From contig NC_092569.1 of assembly GCF_037975245.1 (NCBI RefSeq), forward strand, positions 19,275,501-19,339,500: DNA of 64,000 bases, written 5' to 3'. The position numbers and the translations under genes were made by a program. Each line of letters begins with the position of its first letter. The first letter of the stretch is position 1. This DNA comes from Apostichopus japonicus (taxonomy: Eukaryota; Echinodermata; Holothuroidea; Aspidochirotida; Stichopodidae). Shown here one piece after another: positions 33,145 through 46,441 of this stretch. The notes beneath the pieces were generated by a model that saw only the letters and a program-made list of their open reading frames with translations, had not been told where the DNA came from and did no database searches.

Positions 33145-33578
33145 TGGAGGAACCAGACATGGTGTAGCGGGCAGTCAAGAAGTTGAGATACACAAAGAGT
33201 GGAAGAGACAAAACTAAAAATTGTCGATTGCTATTGGAAAGGAAGGAAAATATATCCAGCGTGGTAATTTTTCCAAAATTGGTCAGTTTTCTCACAGTGA
33301 TGAAGAAGAAGAATGTTAATGAAGTTTCTTTCAATTTGGTGGTTGTCATAGAGTTATATCAAACCCAGATAATAGTACATTGTTGGTACTGGTGGAGGAA
33401 ATTGACACAGATTTTATATCAAATTTAGAGAAAAAGGCATAAAAAGTTAATTTAACAACTTGCATGGTCATTGTTGATACATTAATTAAAAAGAGAAAGA
33501 AACTGTTGTCGAAAGCCTGAGCAGGTAGTGTACCCCTCTACCTTTCACTTCACACTGAAAGGTAACTTTTTATTTAAC

Positions 33579-33584
33579 AATAAA
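33579..33584 (+). terminator. SLC17A9: Possible SLC17A9 polyadenylation signal AATAAA
   Basis: The first canonical hexamer downstream of the stop, about 435 bases after it. There is no direct evidence of use. Confidence 0.4.
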
Positions 33585-34873
33585 AGGTACAGAGAAAAGC
33601 TGCTTCAAAAATAATCTGTAATTGTCAAAATGTCTGAAATTCGAATTTAATAGTGGAATGATTCTTGGTTGTTATGATTGAAACTGTAAGTTTGATAACA
33701 GCTGTTCTAAATTCCAGCAAAACAAGAGAGAGATAAAGGAAGCAATTAAATTTAAACTGGAAGTCGTTAGGAGTGGATTGGGAGGGTGTCCATTGTGACT
33801 GAAAGCATATTGCTGCCGGAGCATCCGACCACCTTTTCGTTCTTGGTGGCTAAAATTTCTTTTTTGAAAAAAATATTCTTGTTCGTTGCTAGTACAAGTT
33901 AAACTTGAGTATGACAGAATTTTTTCTTTTAAATAAATCTTGTCTGTTCTTTTGCAATACCTTGAGAAAAAGTTGTGACTTTTCAAAGGATACAAGAGGG
34001 CTTGGTCTTAGCCTATAAAAATGTACTTAGTAGATTTATGGTACAAAAACCCTTACTAGACTAAATTCTGCATAGAAATGTGGCATTACAGGTACTTTAA
34101 TCTTTTCCTGGTACCAATATTCCTTGTAAGACTGCCAGAGCCTTGTTTAGTTTGTGATGCTTTAACAAGATTTAGAACATGAGGTTCAGCCATAGCTACA
34201 CATCCATCGTGGAAGGAAGCATTTCAAGAGTGTCAGAGAAGTGCGTTCAGTGCGTTGTTATTTACAAAGCTCTGCGGTGGCCAGTAATAGCAAATCTAGC
34301 ACTTCTGGGGGTCATTTTTGTATAGTCCCGCTAAGTTGTCATTGTCAATGACCACTTGGCCAATGACTACCAGAGATGGTAGATAAGGGTAGATGGACTC
34401 AATTTCCTTTCATACAAATGAATGGCAACCATCCCCTCTTAGTATACACAAAGCAGCTTTGCTGCATTTCATATTTTAATATGCCAGTAATTTTGTTTTG
34501 AAATCTTTTAAAAGAACAATAATCAAATTTCTTTCCTCTTTTTAATAGTGGTTTGATAATTTCTCAGTGAGCTTCCTTTTTTTCTTTTTTCTTGAAATAT
34601 CAACTTCTAATTTTAAAAAGCACGAAACTGAAAATATAAATGAAAGTTGATATAAACGACCAATGTTTTTTAAGCTAATAATAAGTTTAAAATTGTTTTT
34701 TTTTTTTAAAAAAGCAGCTGAGATTAGAAGGTCTCATTTTAACTGTGAACATCTAGTTTCATTTTTCATACACTAGTTGTTTTGTGAGTTTTTAACCGAG
34801 GTCTAACTATTTCAGGATTTTGTGTTGAAAAGTATGAAAAGAAGATTGACACTTCAGGTTGAAGTTCTCCTTG

Positions 34874-34876
<3 letters not shown>

Positions 34877-34970
<94 letters not shown>
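34877..34970. repeat. Long (TA)n microsatellite
   Basis: About 47 uninterrupted TA units. Confidence 0.97.
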
Positions 34971-34971
<1 letters not shown>

Positions 34972-35545
34972 AAGTGCATTTTTAGGTGACAAATCTGATA
35001 GGTGCTTACTCTGTCGTGAAATTACTTCACTCCAGAAAATATCTTATCCTCAGTCGATGAAGGTTTAGATGAAGGCTTTTTCAAGTTTTTAATTTCTACT
35101 TCTAAATTAAATCTACATATTTTATTAAGTTATGTCCATTATAAAAAAATATGACTTATTCTTTTTACTTGCTTTTATCCAATCTTGCTAGGTCACATGC
35201 CTGTATTAAAATATGTCAAAACCAGTAAGAAAGAACCAAATCCTTGACAGGGATAGTTTAAAGTTGTTTCTTGAATCCAGGGTTCATTGTTCAGTGACAC
35301 AGACCTCCAAGTTTATTGTCAACAGACAGTGGGATATTGTCTGCAAGAAATTGCAGATTTCATATGCTTTCGCCTGCTCACATATGGTAATTTATTTTAA
35401 TCCATCTTGAGGTCAATTATGAACTTTTCACACATTCTCTGCTTATTTTGCCCATTTTAACTTAAACTTTATTAAACCATTAATGTAAGATCTGATTGAA
35501 TACTGTTTTTTTACAGAGGCTCAGAAGTATTATCGAATTATATAT

Positions 35546-35808
35546 CCAGCCAACACAAAACGTTATCATAACATTTTTTAAAGAGCCTCTAAAATATGTT
35601 TTTATATCGTTAAATGTGGTGTTATAAAAACGTCGGCGTAAGGTTATTATGAGATATTAATGTTATATTCATGTTTTAACAATAAAATGTTTTGAAATAA
35701 TAGCCTGAAAACGTTTTCGTGACATATTTATTACACCACAATTAACGTCATCAAAACAAAAGATGAAACGTTTTAATAACACTTTAAAAACGTTTTTGTG
35801 TTTGCTGG
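35546..35808. mobile_element. MITE with CCAGC(C/A)AACACAAAAACGTT-type inverted ends
   Basis: The left end CCAGCCAACACAAAACGTTA and the right end (minus strand) CCAGCAAACACAAAAACGTT are near-identical inverted termini. The 263-bp interior is packed with AACGTT, TTATAAC and ACGTTTT modules and has no coding capacity. I recall similar MITEs in fish and marine invertebrates. The superfamily is uncertain because no clear target duplication is visible. Confidence 0.78.
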
Positions 35809-36818
35809 TAGAGTCCCTGGCATGAGACATGCTGATGGAAGGAGGCCCCAACCTACTTGGTCATATCCACTCAAAAGAACCAGTACTCTACCACAACCCC
35901 CAGCCAGCCCCACCCCATCCCCCTCCCACCATCTAAAAACTGTTGTCTTATGCTGATTGATATCGTGAGCACAAAAGAGCACTCAAAATGTGCTAATGTA
36001 ATAAGAGGCTTTTTATTGACACACCTTTAGTGACAACTTTCACTATATTTTAAAAGCTTCCTCTTCCTCCATAGTAACAAAGTGCTAAGCTACCTGATAA
36101 TATCTTTTAAATGAATATCTTTTAAATATATTAAAATGTCAACAAATACTTTGTACTCTCATTTCTTAAGTCATCTTTTTCTATTTGTGTAATTATTTTA
36201 TTGTAGTTTATGAATGAATATTGGGAAATGTTGGAAGTAATGGTTAAGTATTAGTCGATCATTGTATGTGGCCTGATACAATAAGCATGCAAAAACTGTA
36301 AATTATTTATCTCTCAAGTGGGAATTGGGTACGTTCACCCCCCCCCCCCCCAAAAAAAAGGAGAAGAAATAAGCCCCTTTTTGGCCCAGTGGTGTGCAAT
36401 TAACAACTAATTAAAAACATAACTGTGTGATAAACAAATGCAATGACAGCACCATATTGCATCCATGCACCCTTATCCAAACAACAATATCACACCCCTC
36501 TCCAGGGGCGTAAGTCATCCAACAGTTATGTCCCCTCTAAAAAATAACCTGCCTATAAGCCTGTATGTGAATATTTCATCCGGTCACAGCCTAATTTAAA
36601 TTGTTGTTGTAGTGATTATGTTGAGATGCAGACAATTGGCATAATTTTGCTATACTTGCAATTTATAACTAATCCGCATAAGCTACCAATAAACTCAAAA
36701 CTCCAGCAATGATGTTCCTTTTTTATTTTATTTTTATAATTTATTTCGTTGTCCTTCAATAACAACAGCTGGTGCGTCAATAGTACAGAGGTTAGATCAT
36801 GGAGTTGTTAGTGCATAC

Positions 36819-36942
36819 CTTGATGTACGGTAGCCAAGGAGCTCCCATGTGCGTATAAGGTTCCATTGACAGCCCACCAGGAAACTGTGAACCCTGCTTT
36901 ATCCAGAATGGTCTCTGTCCAGGGGTGGCTGCGGTCCCAATT
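36819..36942 (-). other. Possible orphan coding exon, unrecognised
   Basis: A 124-bp minus-strand segment between a CTGAAG acceptor-like site and a GTATGC donor encodes NWDRSHPWTETILDKAGFTV then SWWAVNGTLYAHGSSLATVH. The amino-acid composition looks protein-like, and an in-frame stop lies just upstream, as expected for an exon edge. The acceptor lacks a good pyrimidine tract and no partner exon was found. It could be an exon of an unseen gene, a decayed copy, or chance. Confidence 0.22.
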
Positions 36943-38505
36943 CTTCAGTAGATTTGATTATATCAGACTTTTCACCCCTCTCCATAGTCGACCCTACTGG
37001 TTTTCATCAAAGTACTTACTTCTTCCAATCCTACTTTATGTAGATAATCGTATATTGCTGACTATAGCAACACGTGATTTAAAAAGCAAATTGATGTGAA
37101 CGTGTGGGTATCACCTGAGTTTACGTTAGCAATAATGGTGGTAAGTGATATGACATGGCCTTAGTCAATTGTATGAAAATTTTCAGACTGTTTCAGTTAA
37201 AGTATGGTTCAGAGAGGTAAATCTATTATTGACATGTTAAAAGCAGGTTCTTTTTCCAACTAGCTGCTTAGTAGAGAAGGATATAGGAGGAGGGGAAGTG
37301 GGGTGGGGAGGGGTGGGGTGAGACAGACTTCCGTTGGCGGGCATTGTAAATCTGGTTGCTAGGCTATATCCTATGTAGTACTTTGCTAAGATATGCAGGC
37401 TCCCGTTTATAAATACGTAACCAAAAGCAGATTGTAATATTTCGATGTAGGCCTACTACGTACTAAACGGCTATGTTCAACGTGTTTACGTTTAATGTTG
37501 ACATCCAATTTTGTCGAAGTTAGCTATCTACTGAATTTCGGCCATGTCATATGTCAGACGTACCCGTACTTGCTGTAGCAATTGTCCAAAATAAATATTT
37601 TGCAGCTAAGCCTCGCCGAAGTGTTTGACTTGATTTAAGGCTCTGCCACCTCGGAATCGTGAAACAATGAACAGTTCTGAATGCAAATACACAGAGCTTA
37701 ATAAAATGAATCATTATCACCAACTACGGATAAAACAATGACAGTTGTTATCAGAAGCCTTTTGTTTGTTCCTGTCCGTCGTATGTCATATTGTTTGATT
37801 TTAACTTAAATGTTATCTGCGGTTCGCAACTGATTGGCATATTCACACCGCAGTCTTGAGTGCACCAATGGTTGAATGATATAGCCTAGTGATAACTGCG
37901 GGATCTTTAACAATAGCTACTTATAAATCTTCATATAGAACGAGCTGTGTTACACTGCACTGACAGAACCTATAGCAAATAGTCCTACATATCAAATCCC
38001 ATGCAGTCAAATATCCACTGGCGACCACAGGGGAGTTGTCTCACTAATTGAAAATGTTTCAGTTTCCGGGGGATATCCCTCACCCCCACGGACCCACTAG
38101 GTGTATACAAATATTCCAATGTGTTGTTTGCTTTACTGTATCGCTATCAGGATGGTGTGTCCCTATCTAACGTAGTCGGAGGGGGGGGGGGGATGGGGTG
38201 GGGGAGGGATTTGACATCATGTGCACGTCAGTGATGAGTCGATTGGCTGGGATACCATCCTCTTAGCCCATCGTCCGGTCAGCAGCTTTTTACAAAAAAA
38301 AAGACTTTATCCCTTTACAACCCGTCCCAACTCCAGCAAATCTACCTGGTCTATGCTGCGACCGTGTAAAAACCTCGTCCCTATCAAAGCGCACACGAAC
38401 ACGCGTACGTTAGCTCCTCGTTTTCTGATGTTAAATATTAGGTCAAACCGCATTTGTACTTCGCAACAGTTCATGGTACCGTTTCTTATATGTTATATAA
38501 TATGA

Positions 38506-38555
38506 TAATATATATATATATATTTATATATATTAATATATATATATATATATAT
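38506..38555. repeat. TA-rich microsatellite
   Basis: An interrupted (TA)n run. Confidence 0.85.
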
Positions 38556-39774
38556 TGGATGATATTCGGTCAAGTTGGACATGCATGGGGTGAAGTGACA
38601 TGCCCTCACATCAACCTTGCCATCATGCTGGGCATAGCTAATTATAGCGCAATTCTTGCACGAAATGACCCTGGTGACTTATGTTAAATCTTAAAACCTT
38701 CGAAATCAACTTTGTTTTAATCAAGCTGGGCACATCAAAATATTTTTAGTTTATTCCAGATGGGTGTTATAGTTTAACGTCACAATGCATCTACAAATAT
38801 TCGTATGTCGACTCAATACATGATTGTTGTGTTTGTTTAGTTAGAATACTTAAATACGTTAGTTTATCATTGTTTGAATGACAACGAAACCTTCCTGTAA
38901 TAGCTCAGGAATGCTAATCTTATCCAGATGGCAGGAAGGAGAGCTGGAATTGGAATATTTAAGGTTTAGTTTTTTCCTTGTTTTCCCTCGAAATTTTTGT
39001 TATTCTGTCAGGACTCTTCTCAGAGACAGGTTAGCATTTATCCAACGAAATCTTGCAATGTTGTGACATATGGTGTATACATATTATGTAAGATGTGAAG
39101 AAGTAATATATATATATATATCATGTATATATGGTTGTGTAGTTAGATGGAATTGATGTAATTGATGTACTTGGCTGAAAGCCCAGTCAATCTTTCCTCA
39201 TTTTCCACGCACAATTTGCAGATTTGTCGAAAAATGTCAATGCCGGTGTCAAACTCACAATTTTGTGGTATGACTCCCAGGACGGCAAGTCGAGCAACTT
39301 ACATGCAGTCCGACGCGGCGGATAGCTTCATTCGCCTATAGTATGTCCGGGGACATTTTGGGGCATCTTTCCTACAGGCCTATATCTGAGGCCCTGGGGT
39401 CATTCCTTGACTGACTTGGTGCAATATAATGTGCCCATTTCGAAGTAAATGTATTCACAGATTGTTAGTTGCCATGGGTTTGAACAAATGAGGGGTATTC
39501 TAACCTGAAATATAGAGCAAAATGGGGCTGGGGTTTCCAGTTCGCCGCATCATTTGTCAACTTGCACTGGGTTCTAATGTTGATGTCAATTGGAATCACT
39601 AATAACAGAAATAATCCACCAAAAATTAAGGCCGCATGATTTTTATTGCAGATTTCCTGAGTGACGAATTTGTAATTTTCTCCCGAAATCACGCAACTTG
39701 ATGGCTGCTATCCAGCCTGCAGCTGGCAAGTGCCAACTCCAGCGATCTGGCAGGTATTGAAATTTGAAATTTTC

Positions 39775-40073
39775 TTGGTATACGCTGCGCGCCAACCGAT
39801 GGTGGCGCTCCGCTTAGATAGTACTTGCGGCCGGAATACTCGAATCGATTACGTCCCCCCCCCCCCCCACACGTTTCAAATCGGATTGACGCCCCTGCTT
39901 ACAAGGCTTGGGAAGTGTCATTTCCGACAATCTAGGAGGCCTTTTAGCTAAAAAATTTGGTACGCCGCCAAACCATGGTGGCGCTCCGCTTAGATAGTAA
40001 CAAGACGCCCTCCCAGGAAATGGTCAAGCCCCCCAGCGCCCCCCACTGAAAAAAATCCTGGCTGCGCCACTGT
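39775..40073. mobile_element. hAT-like MITE relic
   Basis: Two near-copies of a GGTGGCGCTCCGCTTAGATA module sit at about 39799-39822 and 39979-40000. The same module occurs inverted inside the element at 15897-16330. The right end is CTGGCTGCGCCACTG, a CAGTGGCG-type terminus. The left end could not be placed, so the element may be longer or broken. Confidence 0.6.
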
Positions 40074-41303
40074 TGGATGCTTTTAAAGAGAGAAGATATA
40101 TCTTCTTCTTTTTTTGCGACTACTCTGATATTCCAGGAAGAGGAGGGGCAAGTGGCTCCCTTGCCCCCCCCACCCCCCTCCCCCTGTGGATGGCCACGAA
40201 CGGGAGTTGGTCCATCAACTTAGGGATAAGTTTAACAGCCAGTTGATTGCTCGTCGTATCATTTTGCATACGGAATAGCAGTAATATTACGACAGCATAT
40301 TCTTGTGCATTGATGCCAAACGTTCTATGAACGTTATTAAAAACCACCAAGTATTAGTTTAGCCGATACAAGATCAAATGTTGGCGTCCAGGTCATTTTT
40401 CTATTGTAGTATTAATCATAGGCGTAGGCGTCGGGGACGAGTGGGGCTGCACCTCCCTCCCTCCCCCCCCCCCACCCCTAACATGATATTTCCGTGAAAA
40501 TTCGGGCAACATGCTGATATTGTTTCGGGCACTGCAAAAAAAGAAAAGAAAAAGAAAATAACTGCAATTATCTTGTTTGATGAGAGTTAGTTGTTCCGTA
40601 GAAAACTCAACCTCAGGTTATAACCGTCAGTCTAATATATTAGACTGACGTTCTAAGCTTACCCGACTAGTCTGCCATTGATGTTGCGGAGTTATGACAC
40701 ATAAATACTACCAAAGAAACGCATATCAGACATGTCGGGTGTGCATACGTCCACCCCTCCTTTTGTTTTAAACGCAATATATACTACACACACACGCACA
40801 CACAAAGTAGTGAAGTTATTAGCACAACCTTATAGGTGTAAACCTAGCCAATAATACCTGATGTATGGCTAAAATAAGCCTCATAATGCACTACCGTATT
40901 TCGTGTCAGAAATGTTCTATTTGGGAAGGGGAAAGGGAAGGGGAGGGGGGGGAGTGGTTGTACCCCATCCAATTGCACAGGAGTCGTCTTCAACGACCCC
41001 AGGACCAAAAGCCTCACTCATTTTTTTAAAGTCCTCGATCCGCCCTGCTACCGGTATTAACACCGTATAATATGCCATGGCTGTATCTAGTACCGTATAT
41101 AAAGAGGTACTCGTGGTTCCATCTGGAATTAGCATAATTTCTTCAAAACCTTTACTTTTGTCGGGAGAGTAATTCTTCCAAGAAAATAATGGAATGAGGG
41201 TAGGTATATATACCCTTTGAATAGTGTGTTATGGTTATTGTGTATAGTGACGCCAATGATAAGGACAAAATCAATGAAGGTTGCACACGATCAGATGTTC
41301 TTC

Positions 41304-42190
41304 AACAGCGACCTTTGTCAACACGTGTAAATAACGGGATATCTTGTAAAGTGAAGGTACTGCGAAGCTCAATATATGCAAGACACGGATATGCGCCTAG
41401 TGTGCCATAAGTAATGAAATCAACATTTGTCGAACTAAAAGCTCAGTGGTTAACGCCGGTGCCTTCCAATCATAAGGTCCCCGGTTCGAGTCACTCCAAG
41501 ATTAATGTATATCGTCCAGTTACAGAGTTGTTGACAATTGACAATTCATAATCATGGACGTTAAATATGAATGTAAGAGACTGACTTTGGTCATCTTGCG
41601 ACTTTGTTAAGCCAATGAGGCTTCTTCGCGAGTTCCTGCTTGCATGCAGGAGGATCTAAAATACATACTTACAAATTGACATATATCAGTTTCTCGTGCT
41701 CTGATTGGATGAAATCGACGCCCATAGAGTGCCATAAGTCTTGAAATCGACATAAATTGGCATATGTTGGTTTCTCGTACTCTCGCAGGCTCTGATTGGT
41801 AAAAATTTCGAAATAATTCGAATTAATTTGACACGCACACGTATGTCCTCAAGCTTTGACCTTTGACGCATTATGTAGGGAGGCATTTTGCTCAAAATCC
41901 ACTATAGGGGCGAACACAAATTTTCTCAAACAGAAACCTTTGACAACACGTAGATAAGTATGGAGTATCTTAGTAAAGGCACTGTGGAACTCAGTGTACC
42001 TAGATAAGTAGGCGAATGTGCTCAAGCAGTGACCTTTGGCATCACGTATACAATACAGGTAGCCTACCGTATATTATTGAAGTCAAGGAACACGGAAGCC
42101 CATGATATGTACCATGGAATTAAACGAACGTGCGTATTGCAATGACCTTTGACACCACGCATGTATATGTTAGGGGATCTTGTACTGACC
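41304..42190. repeat. Diverged repeat cluster with a GACCTTTGxCAxCACG motif
   Basis: Related units start near 41304, 41926, 42014 and 42137, each with (A/G)ACCTTTG(A/G/T)CA(A/T/C)CACG, usually followed by AT-rich spacer. The first and second also share TATCTT(G/A)TAAAG and GAA(C/G)CTCA further on. Units are old and irregularly spaced, and a SINE interrupts the cluster. Confidence 0.55.
41432..41672 (+). repeat. tRNA-derived SINE
   Basis: The head has an A-box-like AGCTCAGTGGTTAACGCC and a B box GGTTCGAGTCA. A unique body follows, then GACTTTGTTAAGCC and a tail GATCTAAAATACATAC. It interrupts the repeat cluster: GTGCCATAAGT followed by GAAATC.ACAT appears on both sides. Confidence 0.7.
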
Positions 42191-43163
42191 ATAGGACACA
42201 TAGGCTATTGGTGAAACGGGACTTTTTGAGACGATGAAACACCATCAATGATTCCAATGAAAAATTGAACAGCCTCTTTAATGAAATCTAGTTTATAGAC
42301 TGACCTACCGAGACAGAGATAGTACAGTTTGTAAACATTTAACTTCTAAGGTCAATTGTTGAATAACAGATAAGAAAAGGCGTAAATACTAAACAGCATA
42401 AACAAAAATAATGATAACGTAGTAAGGGAATAAATGAGTATAAACAACCCAAACTGGCCTTTGAATCGTCCGTGAGATATACATATCACGTTCCTATCAG
42501 TGTGGTTCAAATGACGGGTATATGAGTGATCAACTCTGCACGTGTAGATCTTCAGTGTGACCACCATTACTACCCAAGGGTAACCCCAATACAAACAACA
42601 CGAACAGAGGGCTGTTGTTAGTGTAGTGCGCATGCGCGCTACAGTAGTCAAGGCATCACATGCCAACTGAACGATACCTCCATGACTGGTCGTTGAAACT
42701 TAAAGTTTCATATAGTCCCTGTACTTTTGCAGTTTCAGAGGCTAGCTGCGTAGGTAAATTATTCTGAGCCTCATGTGAGCGCCCTCACTTTGTAGGTACC
42801 TACATTACTATACTCTCTGGTGTGCTGTCCGCCCAAAAAATTACGCCATGAACAACCGAAAAGTTCTCCCTAATACTGCAAGCACTCGACGCACACTACA
42901 ATACTGCGTATTTGCCGGAAAATATTGTTGTCTCTAGGATTGCCTTTGCCTACAAGCTGGCCGTATTATATACACACATTTGTTAAAGGACTTAAACCAC
43001 AAAATTAATTTTGACATGTTGGAGACCATTAAATACACTGCTACCAGTCCAGGTTGTAATTCAATACCACTTATAGTTTTTGAGAAATTAATCCTTTAAA
43101 AAATCTGAAATTCATAAATGTAGGTGACTGGATTACTTACTCTGACACCACACAGCCCTTTGG

Positions 43164-43397
43164 GTCAGTTTCTCAGATGCAACACAAAGCTCAATGGGAA
43201 AACAACACTAAGTTTACGGCCAAAAATAACATGGTCTACATTGTATTATCAATTCTAATAACTCATAACTTTTCTTTTAATTTCATTTTTAATAACAGAG
43301 CATTGTTGCATTGTGCACTGTTCTTGAAAAACAGCACTAAATGTCTTATGTTTTATCAAATTGTACCTTTAGTTTTGTTGCATGTGAGGAACTGACG
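43164..43397. repeat. Foldback repeat with CTTTGTGTTGCATCTGAG ends
   Basis: GTTTCTCAGATGCAACACAAAG at the left is the imperfect reverse complement of the sequence around 43373-43397. A third copy of this end occurs at about 32498-32525 in SLC17A9 intron 7. It is a dispersed repeat of unknown class. Confidence 0.5.
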
Positions 43398-45569
43398 TAA
43401 TGATCAGTGTGTTGGACGGCTACTACATGTATATAGTTCAGTCACTTTACTTGGTAAACCTCAGTTGCTTATAGGGTCATTCGATCCTTAAAAACTAAAC
43501 TTAAAACACAGCCTATAGTCATTCTCTTACACTATGCTGCCTCATGTCATAAAGCACTGAACTTAGTTTAGATCACAATAGCCAAAACAAATAGATTCAT
43601 GCAACAACAACAACAACAACAATGAAAAAAAAAGAAGAAAGAACAATCCCACCAAATATTAGAAGCCCCTTCGTCGATCTAAAGTTACAATGCGACTGGA
43701 CTACTTAAGTCTACACGTACACACTCACTACAATGGTCCATTAGAAGCCAAATCAAATCATTAAAGAACCATATACAGGTTAATGGGGTCAAGTTATTTA
43801 TTTACAATGGACTTCAAATGTCTCATATAGCCTAATTGAAGTTAAAAGTTTAGATAGTATAATATGAATATAAAGCTAACATCATATAGGGTCTCATTAT
43901 ACCTTATTATAACTTATAAAACAATCGTTTTACATAATAAGTTACAGCGCCTTGTTTCTTACAAGCATGGTGTCATCCATCGTTCATAGTGTATAACGAT
44001 AGTGTATAACCGCAGTGAGCCTATAGCTATCTTTGACATATACCTCGATCCCTGGTATAATATGGAGGTGTACATCCCCAATATTATTCCTCCATTTAAA
44101 ACTTGAAAAATACACTTAAGCCTTAAGGTACATATAGGAAATTATATTTCAAGCGCATGTCCCACATACATACAACGGCCTTTGTGAATAATTAAATCAT
44201 ACCTCACTATAGGCCTATAGACATATGTAGCTGGATTTTGTTTATTTAGTATATTTCGAACATAGGCTATATAGGTGTGGCATAGCATGAAGGTACCTCC
44301 ATGGGCATAGGCATATCTAAACACTTTTATCATGTTGTCCAATCTTGGGATGGTACGCTCAGAGGGGGGGGGGGGGGGTGCTCTTGTTCCAGTAACGTTT
44401 GTCTCAACTAATTACGAGAAACAGTAGCATGAGGCCAAATAAGTCACACCATAGGTACAAGGTAATCTCTACCACAGCGTAAGCCTAGTACCATTTAAAC
44501 TATGATTCGTGTCCAAGAACTTTCTACGGAGGCCGGTACACATAATGCATTCCACCATGTATATGTACACTCCTCATTGACCCGCCCATCCACCCACCTG
44601 TCATCCCCACCCCGCCTGTAATTGCATCGACCCCAACCAATTTCCACACACACACACAGACACACATACATACGCGCACACACAATATAGCGTACCCTCC
44701 GCGAAAATGTCCATGGCTTCGTATCTACATTGCTCAGGGTCGTTCACAATGCTGTTACACCCACGAGGATCCTGTTTATTCTCCTATTTCACAATGTTGA
44801 ATGTCGTTGCTAAAATCACCTCACGTGCAAATACACTGTTTACTACGATTGCGCATGGAGATACAATGGGTTGTGCAATCATTTGCGGTTTCATTTTCAC
44901 CTATGATTCATCATTATGTAGACCAGATTGAACTAGCTTACTTTATTTCCTTCTTGAGGAATTGTCCTACCCAGGTTTTAAAAATGTAGATAACGAGCGC
45001 AAGTTCTATGAATTTATAACCAAGTATTGACAGACCCTCCTTCTTTGTGCACGCCAGTATATGACCTTGTACTTGCTTAGGCAACAAAAACGAACCATAT
45101 ACCACATAGCTTACGATGACAGGATAGGAGATCACAAAGTAAACTTCGATATTATTTTATTAAAGCTTGAGTCAACAATGCCAGTCAAGATGCGTTGCTA
45201 GGTCAACGAGCTAGATTGCTTTGATTGGATGATCTCGTGACTACCGTGTTATTCGCTTCTTTAAGCCACGCCCATATTTAAACCCCACGTCGTGCTCATT
45301 TGTTTACAATGGGAACTTTACGTACGGACAAACAATGTCTACGGTGTACAATAAACCCTTTAGTTGCAGACTTTTGAGCTTCATATTTGCCGAATAAATG
45401 CACCAAAAACCGTTTTAAGCAACTTGTAGTATATAACATTAATTGAATAGCGCGTGTTTAGCATTTTAAACGAATTTTGGTGGTATGAAACAGCACCATA
45501 CATGTTATGTTTTAACAAAGCGGCTGTCTCTACCGAGAGAAAACACGATACACGCCCCTTGCTAACAAG

Positions 45570-45577
45570 TGACGTCA
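45570..45577. promoter_or_regulatory. Full palindromic CRE octamer TGACGTCA
   Basis: A perfect cAMP-response element about 690 bp upstream of the SLC16-like start codon. CREB/ATF factors bind this octamer in animals. Its position fits a promoter if the leader is a few hundred bases long, but function is inferred. Confidence 0.35.
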
Positions 45578-46263
45578 CAGCATTGTTGAAGATCAGCTGC
45601 GAATCAGCTGGTCGATATTGCGCAATCACACAGACCGGGCTTTGTTGAAACTTGTTAGTTTGACGGCCTTTTATATGTTACTATGCCGGGATAGTTTAGG
45701 TTCTTAATAGAGACTCCTTAAGTCAGTTGAGTGACAAAGAGCTACGACCTATCGTCGACCTATACACAAAAGTAAAATTATAGATGTGGAGTTCAGGCTA
45801 GTTTGTTAGAAGAAATCGACTCGTTCGGAAGAGTTAAGGCCTACTGGAAATGCATTTTAGACATCAACTTGACAGCAAAGCACGCGCTTTTGCGGCTGAA
45901 TTTGAGCGACGTTGTCGCTGTCGATGGACCGAGAGGTAACAGAAATGTTCGCATTTCTCTTCGAGGATTGAAACAAAAAATGCCTCACTTTTGAAGAAGA
46001 AGAAGAACATGATAGAAATATCAAACGACGAATTAGGTTTTCAGCCGAAAGATTCCAGTCGCCTCTAGAAAGGAAAACATCTTCGTGGTGCAGTACAGTT
46101 GCAAGCATTAGTGAACCCCCGAGAGGAAAATAAAATATTTTCTTAGTCTGTTTTAGTCTGAGACAGACAGACAGATTAACAGATAGAAGAACAGAGGCAC
46201 TGACGACATACAATAAATAAGAGAGAAAATTCGCAAAATTTGAAGCGATAATATTTGACCGTT

Positions 46264-46441
46264 ATGGCGCCTTCTATCTTCAAGATGGAATCGATTAAGA
46301 ATTTTCTCCACCAGAACTGGGGCTGGGTCGTCGTCTTTTGTTCCTTTTGGAATTTCGTCACAACTTTTGGTCTTTTGTATTCATATGGTCTCATCTTCGT
46401 TGCTCTACAGGCTGACTTTAACAGCAGTACCACACTAACAT
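46264..46441 (+). CDS. SLC16-like exon 1 (TM1)
   Basis: ATG GCG CCT starts the frame, and the exon ends in phase 1 before GTAAGT. It encodes a short N-terminus, then NWGWVVVFCSFWNFVTTFGL and LYSYGLIFVALQADFNSST. The second Met (residue 8) is an alternative start. Short upstream ATGs (for example 46009) end before this ATG. Confidence 0.9.

Larger units (their letters stand above)
33585..46263. other. Intergenic region between SLC17A9 and the SLC16-like gene
   Basis: About 12.7 kb with no gene that I can name. It contains several repeats (entries below) and one possible orphan exon on the minus strand near 36819-36942. The last kilobase should hold the promoter and leader of the SLC16-like gene. 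Confidence 0.5.

Noticed and set aside
34807..34992. Tyr-Ile repeat open frame
   Set aside because: Translation of a (TA)n microsatellite.
45803..45994. 63-codon frame upstream of the SLC16-like gene as a separate gene
   Set aside because: No recognisable motif and probably promoter or leader sequence.
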